Source: Allobaculum stercoricanis DSM 13633
GTDB taxonomy: Bacteria; Bacillota_I; Bacilli_A; Erysipelotrichales; Erysipelotrichaceae
Reading direction: 5' to 3'
Length of the DNA: 64,000 nucleotides
NCBI RefSeq assembly: GCF_000384195.1
Contig: NZ_KB913034.1
Span: 539,873-603,872, forward strand
Part shown: in pieces, positions 34,156 through 43,960 of the stretch
Numbering within the stretch: the first letter of the stretch is position 1
How the letters are laid out: every line of letters starts with the position of its first letter
Program-made: the position numbers and the translations under genes
Notes under the pieces: generated by a model
What the model saw: the letters and a program-made list of their open reading frames with translations, nothing else
Databases searched by the model: none
Told to the model about the DNA's origin: nothing

Positions 34156-35280
34156 ATGAAATTTAATACTAAATCTCCACTATTTCTCGTCACATTTGGA
34201 ATATTGTTATTTGCCGGGGTAATGAACTTACCGATGGTTTTACAGTTTTTACAAAGTATGTTGAGTTTAGTGTTTCCAGTTATCATTGGACTGGTGTTTG
34301 CATTTGTGCTCAATGTGCCCATGCGCGGCTTTGAACGCTTATTAAGACGACTAGCTTCAAAGATGAATAAAAAACCGAGTGATCATACACTTCAAAAGGT
34401 AAGTTTATTTTTAACACTGATCACCATTGGACTAGTCATTACGATTGCGTTGACGATGTTATTTCCAGCATTGATCACATCCGTAAAAAGTATTACTCCA
34501 TTAATGCGGGAACGATGGCCAGAATGGCTCGCTATTTTAAGTAGTCATGAAATTGATGTATCCGCGATTAATGAATGGATGAATAGCCTTGATTTTGAAT
34601 CGTTAGCAGGTAATGCAAAAAATATTTTGGGTTCTGCATTCAATGCGGCTTCTTCAACGATTTCTTTAATCACGAGTGTTTTATTTGGTTTGATCATTGC
34701 TGTCTATGTTTTACTCAGTAAAGAAACGCTAAGCCGACAAACGAGAAAATTTGTTTATGCCAATTTAAAAGAACAAACAGCTGATCAAATTTGTGAAGTC
34801 GCAGTTTTAGCACGTGATACATTTGCTAAATTTCTTTCCGGGCAATGTGTGGAAGCGATCATTCTTGGTGTATTGATTTTTGTTTCGTTTAGTGTATTCC
34901 AAGTACCTTATGCAGGACTGATTGGCTTTTTGACCAGTTTATTTGCCTTTATCCCTTATGTTGGTGCGTTTGCATCTTGTGCAGTCGGTGTATTTTTGGC
35001 TTTACTTGTCGATCCATCAAAAGCAATACTTTGCCTAGTGGTTTATATGGTTGTTCAGTTTGTTGAAAATCAGTTTATTTATCCACATGTCGTTGGTAAC
35101 TCCGTGGGATTGATGCCAATTTGGACATTGATCGCCGCTTTGATTGGCGGAAAACTGTTTGGTGTTGTGGGAATTATTTTCTCCATTCCTCTTACCGCAA
35201 CGTTATATGTATTAGTTCGTGAAGATACCAATCATAAGCTTGCCCAAAAAAACAGGTTAAGTACGCAATCCGGCGAATAA
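34156..35280 (+). CDS. AI-2E family transporter
   Basis: A 374-residue membrane protein of the AI-2E (TerC/YdiK-like) family with about eight helices. Recognisable are FAGVMNLPMVL with the first paired helices, the cytoplasmic coil with LLRRLASKMNKK, the GLIGFLTSLFAFIPYVGAF signature and the C-terminal ENQFIYPHVVGNSVGLMP. Despite the name, most members are not shown to carry AI-2; sodium/proton exchange is known for some. An earlier in-frame ATG (34138) precedes the ribosome site AGGGAGGT, so ATG 34156 is used. It follows the kinase gene closely. Confidence 0.88.
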   Translation: MKFNTKSPLFLVTFGILLFAGVMNLPMVLQFLQSMLSLVFPVIIGLVFAFVLNVPMRGFERLLRRLASKMNKKPSDHTLQKVSLFLTLITIGLVITIALTMLFPALITSVKSITPLMRERWPEWLAILSSHEIDVSAINEWMNSLDFESLAGNAKNILGSAFNAASSTISLITSVLFGLIIAVYVLLSKETLSRQTRKFVYANLKEQTADQICEVAVLARDTFAKFLSGQCVEAIILGVLIFVSFSVFQVPYAGLIGFLTSLFAFIPYVGAFASCAVGVFLALLVDPSKAILCLVVYMVVQFVENQFIYPHVVGNSVGLMPIWTLIAALIGGKLFGVVGIIFSIPLTATLYVLVREDTNHKLAQKNRLSTQSGE

Positions 35281-35295
35281 AAAGAGGAGTCAAAT

Positions 35296-36129
35296 ATGCA
35301 GAGTGACAAAATCAATCTTCTCGTCACGTTCGACAAAAATTACATTCGACCGTTTGAAGTAATGCTCAAATCGTTAGTGACCACCAATGCAAAAGAGATG
35401 TTTCATGTTTGGCTTTTACATAGTGAAATTCCCATTGAGAATTTGCAAGAACTGCATGAATTTTGTAGCGAACAAAGAGTGACTTTAACGCCGATTCAAG
35501 TGGATCGAAAGATCTTTAAATATGCCCCGATTTCCAAACAATATCCGCAAGAAATGTATTACCGCCTATTAGCCCCATTACTTTTGCCAGAATCAATCGA
35601 AAAGGTTTTGTATATTGATCCAGATATTCTTGTGATCAATTCAATCCGTCCTTTATGGGAGATTGATTTAGGAGATAATACTTTTGCGGCAGCTTCTCAT
35701 TCTGGCGTCTTTGATTTGATGAGCGATGTGAACCGGGTCCGATTAGGTCAAGAACACGATTATTATAATTCTGGTGTAATCTTGATTGATTTGATCAAAG
35801 CACGAAAGCTTGTCAAAGCTGAAGAGATTTTCGATTATGTAAAAACGCATGCAGCAGAGCTAGTCTTGCCCGATCAAGATGTGTTCAATTTCTTATATGG
35901 TGACGATACACTCCAAATCGATGATACGATTTGGAATTTTGATCCACGCTATTTTACGGCATACCGTTTGCGCAGCAATGGTCAGTGCGATATGGATTGG
36001 TTGATGCAAAATACAGTCTTTTTACACTTCTGTGGAAAAAAGAAACCTTGGAAAGCAAGCTATTCAAATCGCTTTGCATCGCTGTATAAGCACTACATGA
36101 ATCTGACATTTCGCAAAACAAATGAGTAA
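35296..36129 (+). CDS. Family 8 glycosyltransferase
   Basis: A 277-residue cytoplasmic enzyme of GT8, which transfers glucose or galactose from UDP-sugars, often to surface glycans or glycolipids. It contains the opening INLLVTFDKNYIRPF, the metal-binding DPD of VLYIDPDILV, YYNSGVILIDL, LPDQDVFNFLY and a C-terminal FLHFCGKKKPW. AAGAGGAG precedes ATG, and it sits 15 bases after the AI-2E gene, so the two are likely one transcript. The acceptor is unknown. Confidence 0.9.
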   Translation: MQSDKINLLVTFDKNYIRPFEVMLKSLVTTNAKEMFHVWLLHSEIPIENLQELHEFCSEQRVTLTPIQVDRKIFKYAPISKQYPQEMYYRLLAPLLLPESIEKVLYIDPDILVINSIRPLWEIDLGDNTFAAASHSGVFDLMSDVNRVRLGQEHDYYNSGVILIDLIKARKLVKAEEIFDYVKTHAAELVLPDQDVFNFLYGDDTLQIDDTIWNFDPRYFTAYRLRSNGQCDMDWLMQNTVFLHFCGKKKPWKASYSNRFASLYKHYMNLTFRKTNE

Positions 36130-36154
36130 GAAAAATAAGCAATATACAACGAAT

Positions 36155-36196
36155 AAAAGTGGAGTTCGATGAGGATGACTTCACTTTTGTTTTTTC
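36155..36196 (+). terminator. Terminator after the GT8 gene
   Basis: AAAAGTGGAG and CTTCACTTTT arms with one wobble, then a T-rich tract. Confidence 0.7.
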
Positions 36197-36199
36197 TTC

Positions 36200-36656
36200 A
36201 TTTAAAAAAAGAAGGGCTTTGACTAAGTAGGTCGATTTATAGACCAAGAAAGCCATCTTCTTAACGAAAGATTTATGTTCTTCAAAACAGTGCTATATTA
36301 TTTTTACACAAAAAACAAAGTCTCAAAGACTAAGATAGACGATAAGGTACATCATTGATGATCCAAATGAAGTCTGATCTCACCTTCATTTATGATGTAA
36401 AGCAATCAATGAAAAGACGGAAAGATTATTCTAAAAATGAGACCTAAAATCTCAAGGTTATTTGAGCAAACCTAAAAAAGCGAAGAGTAAAAGATCATCA
36501 TGGTAAGCTTTTAAGGGGGAAAAGAGGTGGATTGAAAATTGTACAATCTACCTTTTTTCTATTTAACAATCAAGACAATCTTATTTTTTGAAAGAATTGA
36601 AATCAAATTTAAACGAAATGAAAAAAGATGTTGTATATTGGAAAAAGGTGATACAC
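36200..36656. other. Non-coding stretch upstream of murI
   Basis: About 460 AT-rich bases with no frame that has both a ribosome site and protein-like composition. An in-frame extension of murI back to 36588 lacks a ribosome site. I see no riboswitch or clear promoter. Confidence 0.5.
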
Positions 36657-37433
36657 ATGAAAGCGAACGATCCAATCGGAGTATTTGATTCAGGTTTAGG
36701 CGGATTAAGTGTCGTCGCAACGCTAAGACAAATGCTTCCTTATGAAAATATTGTTTATTTTGGAGATTCGGCGCGTAATCCTTATGGAACAAAACCAAAA
36801 CAACAAGTAAGAGATTACTGCTTTGAAATTGTCGAACATTTAAAACAAAAATCTGTAAAAGCAATCGTCATCGCCTGCAATACTGCAACCAGTGTTGCGG
36901 CAAATGATTTGCGAAAACAGTACCCAGAATTAGACATTATCGGTATGGAACCAGCATTAAAGCCAGCAGCAACCATGAAGACACCTTCGACGATTGCCGT
37001 ATGGGCAACGGATTTAACGCTCAAAGAAGAGAAATTTAAACATCTCATGGAGCGTTATGAACAAGACCATACGATTATTCGGGTGGCTTGTCCAAAGCTT
37101 GTCGAATTGGTGGAACAAGACGCACTTGATCAAACAGAACTTGTCGATCGTGTTTTACAGGGATATTTAGATCAATGTCAAGGCGCGGAATTTATTGTTT
37201 TAGGTTGTACCCACTTTTTATTTTACAAAGAGCGGCTTTTACAACTGATCGATAAAAACGTGCAAGTTATTGATGGCAATGCGGGAACTGTCAATCGCGT
37301 TCGCTTTTTATTGGATCAAAAAAATTTGTTGAATCAAGACGAAGAAGGCAATCTTTCTATTGAAAATTCGGATTCTACAAAACTTGAGTTGTCCGAAAAA
37401 TTAGTAAAAAAAATGGAGGGTAAACATGAGTGA
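36657..37433 (+). CDS. murI: Glutamate racemase
   Basis: A 258-residue enzyme that makes D-glutamate for peptidoglycan. Both catalytic cysteines are present, in IACNTATS and LGCTHF, with the opening IGVFDSGLGGLSV and YFGDSARNPYG. A frame starting at 36588 would add 23 residues without a ribosome site, so ATG 36657 with AAAGGTG upstream is chosen. Its end overlaps the aminopeptidase start by eight bases. Confidence 0.94.
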   Translation: MKANDPIGVFDSGLGGLSVVATLRQMLPYENIVYFGDSARNPYGTKPKQQVRDYCFEIVEHLKQKSVKAIVIACNTATSVAANDLRKQYPELDIIGMEPALKPAATMKTPSTIAVWATDLTLKEEKFKHLMERYEQDHTIIRVACPKLVELVEQDALDQTELVDRVLQGYLDQCQGAEFIVLGCTHFLFYKERLLQLIDKNVQVIDGNAGTVNRVRFLLDQKNLLNQDEEGNLSIENSDSTKLELSEKLVKKMEGKHE

Positions 37434-38820
37434 AAAAAAGAATATCTGGCTTGAAAGCACAGATGAACAAAAACAAGACATCATGACAACAGCAGATGGA
37501 TATATGGATTATCTATCTAAATGTAAAACTGAACGTTTAGCTGTGAAAGAATCAATTTCATTAGCGCAAGAACATGGATATGAAGATATCAAAACATATA
37601 TTTCTGCAAATAAACCATTAAAAGCTGGTGACAAAGTGTATTACAACATGAATGGAAAAGCATTAGCTTTATTCCATGTGGGTACAAAACCACTTTCTGA
37701 AGGTTTAAATATTTTAGGTGCTCATATCGATTCACCACGTATCGATTTAAAACAACATCCAATCTATGAAAAAGATGGAATCTGCCTTTTAGATACTCAC
37801 TACTATGGTGGAATTAAAGCATACCAATGGGTAACAATTCCTCTTTCTTTATTTGGGGTTGTGTATTTAAAAGATGGTCGCCAAGTAGAAATCGCTATTG
37901 GGGACAAAGAAGACGATGAAGTATTTGTAATCACAGATCTTTTAATCCACCTTTCTGGAGAACGAATGACAAGAAAAGCCAATGAAGTCATCGAAGGTGA
38001 ATCACTCGATGTTACATTTGGCTCAATTCCACAAAAAGGCGATGCGAAAGATCCAGTCAAAGCCAATATTTTAAGTCTATTAAAATCTCGTTACGACATT
38101 GAAGAAGAAGACTTTATCAGTGCCGAACTCGAACTCGTTCCAAGTGGTAAAGCAAGAACTTGTGGTTTAGATCACTCCATGATTTTAGGATATGGCCAAG
38201 ATGACCGCATTTGTGCTTATACATCTTTATTGGCAATGCTCAATACAGCAAATGAAGAAGTAGAAAGAACAAGCGTATGCTTATTAGTCGATAAAGAAGA
38301 AGTTGGTTCTATCGGGGCAACAGGTATGCAATCCTACTTCTTTGAAAACGTAGTAGCTGAACTGATGAACTTATTAGGTCAATATAACGAATTAAATGTT
38401 CGTCGTGCTTTACAAAACTCTTGCATGTTATCTTGCGACGTTTCAGCTGCTCATGATCCAAACTATGCAGAAGCAAGTTCCCCAAATAACAATGCGGCTG
38501 AATTTGGTTATGGTGTTTGCCTGTCTAAATATGTAGGTAGCCGTGGTAAATCCGGATCAAATGATGCTGATGCAGAATATATTTCAAAACTGCGCATGAT
38601 GGCAAGCGATGCTAATGTCATCTGGCAAACAGGAGAACTTGGAAAAGTAAACCAAGGTGGAGGCGGAACAATCGCTTATATCTTGGCTAGATACGGTATG
38701 CAAGTCATCGACTGTGGTGTTGCATTAATGAATATGCATGCACCATTTGAACTCGCTTCTAAAGCAGACGTATACAGCGCATTGAAATTCAATGAAGCTT
38801 TCTTACGTTCAATGAAATAA
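37426..38820 (+). CDS. M18-family metallo-aminopeptidase
   Basis: A 464-residue aspartyl aminopeptidase-like enzyme (M18) that removes N-terminal residues from peptides. Metal-binding and catalytic segments are LGAHIDSPRIDLKQ, DTHYYGGIKAYQW, LLVDKEEVGSIG, SCDVSAAHDPNYAE, and VNQGGGGTIA near the end, followed by the conserved MNMHAPFELASKAD. GGAGGG precedes ATG within the murI tail, showing translational coupling. A terminator follows. Confidence 0.93.
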   Translation: MSEKKNIWLESTDEQKQDIMTTADGYMDYLSKCKTERLAVKESISLAQEHGYEDIKTYISANKPLKAGDKVYYNMNGKALALFHVGTKPLSEGLNILGAHIDSPRIDLKQHPIYEKDGICLLDTHYYGGIKAYQWVTIPLSLFGVVYLKDGRQVEIAIGDKEDDEVFVITDLLIHLSGERMTRKANEVIEGESLDVTFGSIPQKGDAKDPVKANILSLLKSRYDIEEEDFISAELELVPSGKARTCGLDHSMILGYGQDDRICAYTSLLAMLNTANEEVERTSVCLLVDKEEVGSIGATGMQSYFFENVVAELMNLLGQYNELNVRRALQNSCMLSCDVSAAHDPNYAEASSPNNNAAEFGYGVCLSKYVGSRGKSGSNDADAEYISKLRMMASDANVIWQTGELGKVNQGGGGTIAYILARYGMQVIDCGVALMNMHAPFELASKADVYSALKFNEAFLRSMK

Positions 38821-38829
38821 AAACAAATC

Positions 38830-38862
38830 GCTTGTAGGTGCTTAGCCTACAAGCTTTTTTAT
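38830..38862 (+). terminator. Terminator after the M18 gene
   Basis: GCTTGTAGG (38830-38838) and CCTACAAGC (38846-38854) with a seven-base loop and six Ts. Confidence 0.88.
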
Positions 38863-39011
38863 ACAAATGCAAAAAATGGGTTTATATTTTGTTTATTCTG
38901 ATTGGCATGAGATGGCTTACAATAAAATCTCCTTTAAATAAAGTGAAAAAATGGCTATTCTAATACTATTAAACGTTATTCGACTCGAAATCCGAATGGA
39001 AAGGAGATTAT

Positions 39012-39839
39012 ATGAGTAAGAAAATTCTTTTGATTAATGATATGGCGGGATATGGAAAAGTTGCCCTTGCGGCAATGATTCCTGTGTTATCTCACATGAA
39101 ATATGAAATCTTTAATTTACCAACAGCACTTGTTTCCAATACATTGGACTATGGTAAGTTCGATATTTTAGAAACAACGGGTTATATGAAAAATACAATG
39201 CAAGTTTGGGATGAATTGCAATTTGAATTTGATGCCATCTCTACAGGCTTTATTGTGTCTCAAGAACAAACAAAATTGATCTCTGATTTTTGTAAAAAGA
39301 AAGCACAAAAAGGAACAGTCATCTTCTGTGATCCAATTATGGGTGATGATGGAATACTCTATAATGGCGTGGAAGAGACGACAATTGATTTAATGCGTGA
39401 ATTAATTTCTGTTGCCGATTACATTGTTCCTAACTATACCGAAGCCGCATATTTGGCGAAAATGCCTTATCAAAAAGATGGCTATACAGAAGAAGAATAT
39501 CGCAACATGATCGAGGTTTTACGCGCTACTGGCGCAAAATCTGTCGTGATCACAAGTGCAATTTTAAAAGGAACAAAACAAAGTGCAGTTGTAGGATATG
39601 ATCATCAACTCGACTCATACTTTAAAATCGACTTTGAAGAAGTTCCTGTTCGTTTTCCAGGGACTGGAGATATTTTCTCCGCAGTATTTACAGGCAAAAT
39701 CTTAGAAGGTTTACCTGTTGTCAAAGCCACTCAAAAGGCAATGGATGTTGTTAAAAAAATGGTTGAACTCAATATGAATAACGTTGATAAGTATAAAGGG
39801 ATTCCTTTGGAAATGTATTTAGAGGATTTAGAAGGATGA
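39012..39839 (+). CDS. Pyridoxamine/pyridoxal kinase, PfkB-ribokinase fold
   Basis: A 275-residue kinase of the PdxK/PdxY group, which phosphorylates B6 vitamers in salvage of pyridoxal phosphate. It shows LLINDMAGYGKVALAAMIPVLS at the N-terminus, DPIMGDDG, PNYTEAAYLA, and the catalytic anion-hole motif PGTGDIFSAVF. AAGGAG precedes ATG. It overlaps the next gene by four bases. Confidence 0.88.
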   Translation: MSKKILLINDMAGYGKVALAAMIPVLSHMKYEIFNLPTALVSNTLDYGKFDILETTGYMKNTMQVWDELQFEFDAISTGFIVSQEQTKLISDFCKKKAQKGTVIFCDPIMGDDGILYNGVEETTIDLMRELISVADYIVPNYTEAAYLAKMPYQKDGYTEEEYRNMIEVLRATGAKSVVITSAILKGTKQSAVVGYDHQLDSYFKIDFEEVPVRFPGTGDIFSAVFTGKILEGLPVVKATQKAMDVVKKMVELNMNNVDKYKGIPLEMYLEDLEG

Positions 39840-40102
39840 ACAAGCCGAAAATTCGAATCACACTAATCGATCAAAAAGGAAAATGTGGTTGTCATCGGGG
39901 ACATCAAATTGGGGATAGCTTTGATTTTGATCTTGAAAGAGGAAAACTTTGCCCAATGGCGATGCATGTTGCTTTTCCTTATATTGATATTTTGCGATAC
40001 GGTGGTGAAATCCCCGGCCAACCGAAAGGAGAAGCTGTCTTTTCTTGTCCTGATGTCGATACGCTCAATATTTTTAAAATTGAACGGATTGATCAAGAAT
40101 AA
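39836..40102 (+). CDS. TIGR04076-like small Cys protein
   Basis: An 88-residue soluble protein resembling the TIGR04076 family of unknown function. It has Cys and His clustered in GKCGCHRGHQIGDSF, then CPMAMHVAFPYI, LRYGGEIP, and FSCPDVDT, an arrangement that might bind a metal. Its ATG overlaps the stop of the pyridoxamine kinase gene, so the two are translationally coupled and may share a function. Confidence 0.75.
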   Translation: MNKPKIRITLIDQKGKCGCHRGHQIGDSFDFDLERGKLCPMAMHVAFPYIDILRYGGEIPGQPKGEAVFSCPDVDTLNIFKIERIDQE

Positions 40103-40172
40103 GGATTTGCTAGCTTCATGATTTTGAATCCATTGCTTGGATTGAATCATTCATCACGATATAAAAGCTTAA

Positions 40173-40215
40173 AAAACGACAAGATGATCAAGAAAAAGTC
40201 TTGTCGTTTTCTTTT
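40173..40215 (+). terminator. Terminator after the TIGR04076-like gene
   Basis: AAAACGACAAGA (40173-40184) and TCTTGTCGTTTT (40199-40210), followed by a T-rich tract. Confidence 0.8.
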
Positions 40216-40323
40216 TGGCCTAAAAAAACAAGATACATAGCGAGCTATGAATTCTGTTGGTATAATCAAAAAAGAAATGAGCATTTTTGCTTGTTTTTTT
40301 GTGTTTGAAAGAAGGAAGAAGAA

Positions 40324-42438
40324 ATGCCGAAAAATCGATTTTCCCATACACGATCTTGGATCAAAAAAATAGGTTTGGTCACTTTGCCGCTTTGCTTGAT
40401 CATGACGCAAGTACTTTATGCAAAAGAAGAAGCATGGAGCGAACAGGCTAGTGAAGATCAATTTATTGAAGAGTCAACCCAACTAGAAGTGAATGAAGAA
40501 TCAGAGGATTTGCAAACCTCTTTTGATCAATCTTCAGCGATGCAAATTGTAAAGTTAACAGAAGCGCAAATTCAAAACTATGTTCCGCAAATCAATATCA
40601 ATGCACCCGCGAAAACATTAGGAACTAAAGATGTTGAACTTCTTATTCAAGGCATTGAAGAACTCGAAACAAGATCAACCCTCTCAAGAAAACTGAGCCA
40701 ATATCCACTTGTTGTTCAATTAGAAAGTTTAGATAAAGAACAAAGAAAAACGCTCAAAGAACGCTTGATGGCGATTCGACCTTATATGGAAACCCAGCCC
40801 GTTCATTCCATTTATAATCCCAATACAGGTGAACATTTGCTGTCTACAGATATGCATGAAGTGCATGATTTAGAGGCAATGGGGTGGCGTAATGAAGGCA
40901 TCATTTTTGGCTCAACGATAAAAGAGGGTGTTCCAATTTACCGTTTTTATCAAAAATCAACGGGACATCATCGTTATACGTCGAAAAAAGAAGAAATGGA
41001 CCAACTTAAAGCAAAGGGTTGGAGTCAAGATCAAACCATTCTCTATGCAAGCCCAATTGATGGCCAAGAAGTTTATCAAATTCAAAATCCAAACGACAAA
41101 AGAATTGCTTTAAGTCCAGATCCTCAAGAACGAGAAGCGCTTTGTAAACTGGGGTGGATTGATTTAGGTGTAGCATTTAAAGTGACACCTTATGCCAATG
41201 TCGTTGTCCAACAACAAAACAATCAAGCAACGCTACAAGCTTTTGATAGCAAAGGCAATCAGATTGTCGGAACGTTAAAAATGCGCGTCCATGCTGCTTA
41301 CTTTGATCCTAATCACGAGGGTAAGATGAGCTTTGGATATATTGATGTGTTGCCTGAACACCAAACAGGAGAATTGATTACAGAAAGCTGTTATCGTCTC
41401 TATTTAGGCGATGGCCAAATGGCAACAGGTGAACAAAATATCAACAATCAAATCCGCTATTTTGATCTAGGTGATGGCCATATGGTCCGCGATAAAATGA
41501 TTCGCTATGGAGCTGATCGTAGCGCCTATTATTATGATCAAGAAGGAAATCGATTTACCGGCACGATGGAATATCAAGGACGTCTACTTGAATTCGATGC
41601 GCAAACCGGCAAACTGAAGCAAGATGTGCAAAAATTGATGAATCGATTAACACAATATATTGAGCAAAATAAACGACCCAATGAGACTTACTCGCTTGCT
41701 TTGCGTTTACCTAATCAAAATGAACAGTATCTTTGGAACAATGGTGTTCAACAATCAGCAAGTACGATGAAATTGTTTGTGATGGGGGCAATTTACGAAA
41801 ATTATGAAACGTATATTGCGCGCTATGGAAAAACAACAATCGACAACGCTTTACATGCAATGATTACCGTTAGTGATAATGAAAGTTGGAAGTATTTAAC
41901 TGCTGTTTTAGCAAACGGAAGCTATGCCCAAGGTGTAGAAGAATTGACAAATTGGTGCAAGCAACACGGCTATAGTCAAACGAGAATGGAAAATCGCGCT
42001 TATGGAAACTTTACAAGTGTTCATGATTCGTCAAAGATTCTGCAAGATATTTACTTAGGTAAGCTCAAACATTCAAAAGCAATGGAAAATCTCATCTGTC
42101 AACAAAGAATTCCAGGGCGTTTACTGGCGGGAATTCCAGCAAATGTAAAAACAGGCAATAAAGCAGGTTGGTTATCCAATACGTCCAATGATTCAGTGAT
42201 TGTATGGATGGATGATGGCGTTTATATTCTCAGTATGATGACAACAGACTTAGTCGACTACAATAACTGTTTGAAAATGATGCAAACAGTATCCAATCAA
42301 ACGTATCTTTGGATGAAAGATAACTATGATGGAACAAGCGTTGTTCATGAAGCTAAGAAGATGGAAGAAGATTCAACCGCAAAAAATCTGATTCTTTTTT
42401 CAGAAGAAAAATCTAAACAATCAAAATCTAAATCATAA
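40324..42438 (+). CDS. Secreted multidomain protein with class A beta-lactamase-like domain
   Basis: A 704-residue exported protein. A signal peptide ends near LYAKEE (about residue 37). After a helical linker comes a region with three tandem DUF5648-like units (YNPNTGEHLLSTD, FYQKSTGHHRYTS, IQNPNDKRIALS; each followed by a GW motif), then a part resembling cell-wall-binding repeats (YYYDQEGNRFTG, LEFDAQTGKL). The C-terminal ~260 residues form a serine hydrolase of the class A beta-lactamase fold with SxxK (Ser480-Lys483), SDN (517-519) and KTG (609-611). It could be a wall-bound beta-lactamase, a D,D-peptidase-like enzyme or an esterase; substrate not provable. AAGGAAG precedes ATG. Confidence 0.82.
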   Translation: MPKNRFSHTRSWIKKIGLVTLPLCLIMTQVLYAKEEAWSEQASEDQFIEESTQLEVNEESEDLQTSFDQSSAMQIVKLTEAQIQNYVPQININAPAKTLGTKDVELLIQGIEELETRSTLSRKLSQYPLVVQLESLDKEQRKTLKERLMAIRPYMETQPVHSIYNPNTGEHLLSTDMHEVHDLEAMGWRNEGIIFGSTIKEGVPIYRFYQKSTGHHRYTSKKEEMDQLKAKGWSQDQTILYASPIDGQEVYQIQNPNDKRIALSPDPQEREALCKLGWIDLGVAFKVTPYANVVVQQQNNQATLQAFDSKGNQIVGTLKMRVHAAYFDPNHEGKMSFGYIDVLPEHQTGELITESCYRLYLGDGQMATGEQNINNQIRYFDLGDGHMVRDKMIRYGADRSAYYYDQEGNRFTGTMEYQGRLLEFDAQTGKLKQDVQKLMNRLTQYIEQNKRPNETYSLALRLPNQNEQYLWNNGVQQSASTMKLFVMGAIYENYETYIARYGKTTIDNALHAMITVSDNESWKYLTAVLANGSYAQGVEELTNWCKQHGYSQTRMENRAYGNFTSVHDSSKILQDIYLGKLKHSKAMENLICQQRIPGRLLAGIPANVKTGNKAGWLSNTSNDSVIVWMDDGVYILSMMTTDLVDYNNCLKMMQTVSNQTYLWMKDNYDGTSVVHEAKKMEEDSTAKNLILFSEEKSKQSKSKS

Positions 42439-42449
42439 AGAACAAGTTA

Positions 42450-42492
42450 GGCAAAGCGATTCTTTTTATAGTTGAACTTTGCTTTCTTTTAA
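42450..42492 (+). terminator. Probable terminator after the 40324-42438 gene
   Basis: GGCAAAG (42450-42456) and CTTTGCT arms with an AT-rich loop, then TTTCTTTT. The remainder of 42493-42742 shows no gene. Confidence 0.55.
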
Positions 42493-42742
42493 GATGAATA
42501 GAAGAAGATCTTACAACCTATAGAAATAGAGAATGAAGGTGGACAGGGGGATCTAGGTAAAATTGGTCAATCTACATGATTGTGCCTTATAATGAATGTA
42601 GAATAAGAGAAAATTTTTTGGAAATCCCTAAAATGATCGTTAATAAGTTCAATCACACATGTTAAACAAACTTTATCATTTCTATTCAAGGATCATGTTG
42701 AATTGAACCCCCACTTTAAAATAGCGAGTTGAAAGAAGGCCT

Positions 42743-43792
42743 ATGATGAAACAATATTCAAGAATGAGTCTTGCCCTTTTATTGGCAACGAATGTTCTTG
42801 TTGGATGTCAAAACGCCAACCAGAATCCGTCCCAGACAAATACTGCTTCAGCTACACTGCAAGAACCAAGTGAAGCGACCACAAATAATCCAAGTGCGAT
42901 TTCAAATGATTTATTGAATCAACTTGTACAAGCCAATCAAGATGATCAACTGGCAAAAGAAATTTGGACAAAGCTTTTAAATCAGACTGTAGAATTCCAT
43001 CATGGAAAAGTAGAAACCAATAGTGAGATCGAATTGTATGACTATAAAGGTGATGATATTACAAGTCATACACCGGCAAATTTGTTAGAAGAAATTGATC
43101 GTCAAAGTGGAATGATCATTCGCGATCATGACATTCTTGCGATGAGTTATATGGAAAACGATGACAAAAATCAATCTACTTTACTCAATTTATATGGTAA
43201 GTTTGCGCGAGTTTCTTCCAATCGCTCGATTGCAGTCAAAGCCCTCCTCAATCATGAACAAGCACATTTTGATGAGGGGCTGATTACTGATATTAACGAG
43301 GATACATATACGCAAGATACGTATGCCGAAGTGTTCTTACAAGAAAACTTAATGAACGGGGGATATTTACGTAGCATAGATCCGATTCAAAACGCATCTT
43401 TATATGTTTATGATTGCATTGAAACAGAAGATGGATATGAGCTCACTGCAACGATTCGATCTGTTTCTGACTATCAAACGATGGCTAAACGAACAATGGT
43501 TTCGGAAGATGAGAACGAAACGCAAACGTTAGTCGCTTTAGATGAGGCGACAAAAGAACAATTTGTGTTTACATTTGATCGCAACGGAGTTTTAAAAGAA
43601 CTCACGAATGACATCTTTAACGTTCGCATTAACAAAGACAAGAAAACATATGTCAATTTGCATCAAGAAATCGAAGTAGAAGAGTTTGATGAAAACGAAC
43701 ACTTCACCCAAGAATTAGATCGATTAATGCAGATGATCGAAAGTAGAAAATTAGAATCGGGAAGCGCATTTGATGTTCCACAATTAGACTAA
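42743..43792 (+). CDS. Lipoprotein of unknown function
   Basis: A 349-residue exported protein. The N-terminus is a lipoprotein signal: basic start, hydrophobic core, and lipobox LVGC with the modifiable Cys near residue 22. A low-complexity Asn/Ser/Thr/Gln-rich spacer to about residue 55 follows, typical of surface lipoproteins. The rest is acidic and unassigned; it includes a stretch of alternating strands near YVYDCIETEDGYELTATIR. Two adjacent ATGs (42743 and 42746) both suit the GAAAGAAGG upstream. It stands alone between terminators. Function unknown. Confidence 0.7.
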   Translation: MMKQYSRMSLALLLATNVLVGCQNANQNPSQTNTASATLQEPSEATTNNPSAISNDLLNQLVQANQDDQLAKEIWTKLLNQTVEFHHGKVETNSEIELYDYKGDDITSHTPANLLEEIDRQSGMIIRDHDILAMSYMENDDKNQSTLLNLYGKFARVSSNRSIAVKALLNHEQAHFDEGLITDINEDTYTQDTYAEVFLQENLMNGGYLRSIDPIQNASLYVYDCIETEDGYELTATIRSVSDYQTMAKRTMVSEDENETQTLVALDEATKEQFVFTFDRNGVLKELTNDIFNVRINKDKKTYVNLHQEIEVEEFDENEHFTQELDRLMQMIESRKLESGSAFDVPQLD

Positions 43793-43824
43793 TGCGCACC
43801 GATTTGATTAAAAAAGAATGAATC

Positions 43825-43875
43825 AAAAAACTCATCGATGCAAGAGGATTCATAAGCAATCGATGAGTTTTTTCT
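43825..43875 (+). terminator. Terminator after the lipoprotein gene
   Basis: AAAAAACTCATCGAT (43825-43839) and ATCGATGAGTTTTTT (43859-43873) form a perfect 15-bp stem. Confidence 0.85.
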
Positions 43876-43960
43876 GCAAAAATCAACGAGCGAAAGAGTC
43901 AAAAATTTATTAAAACAAACAAAGACGTTAAAATGATGAGGAAGATAAAGAAGGTAGAAC

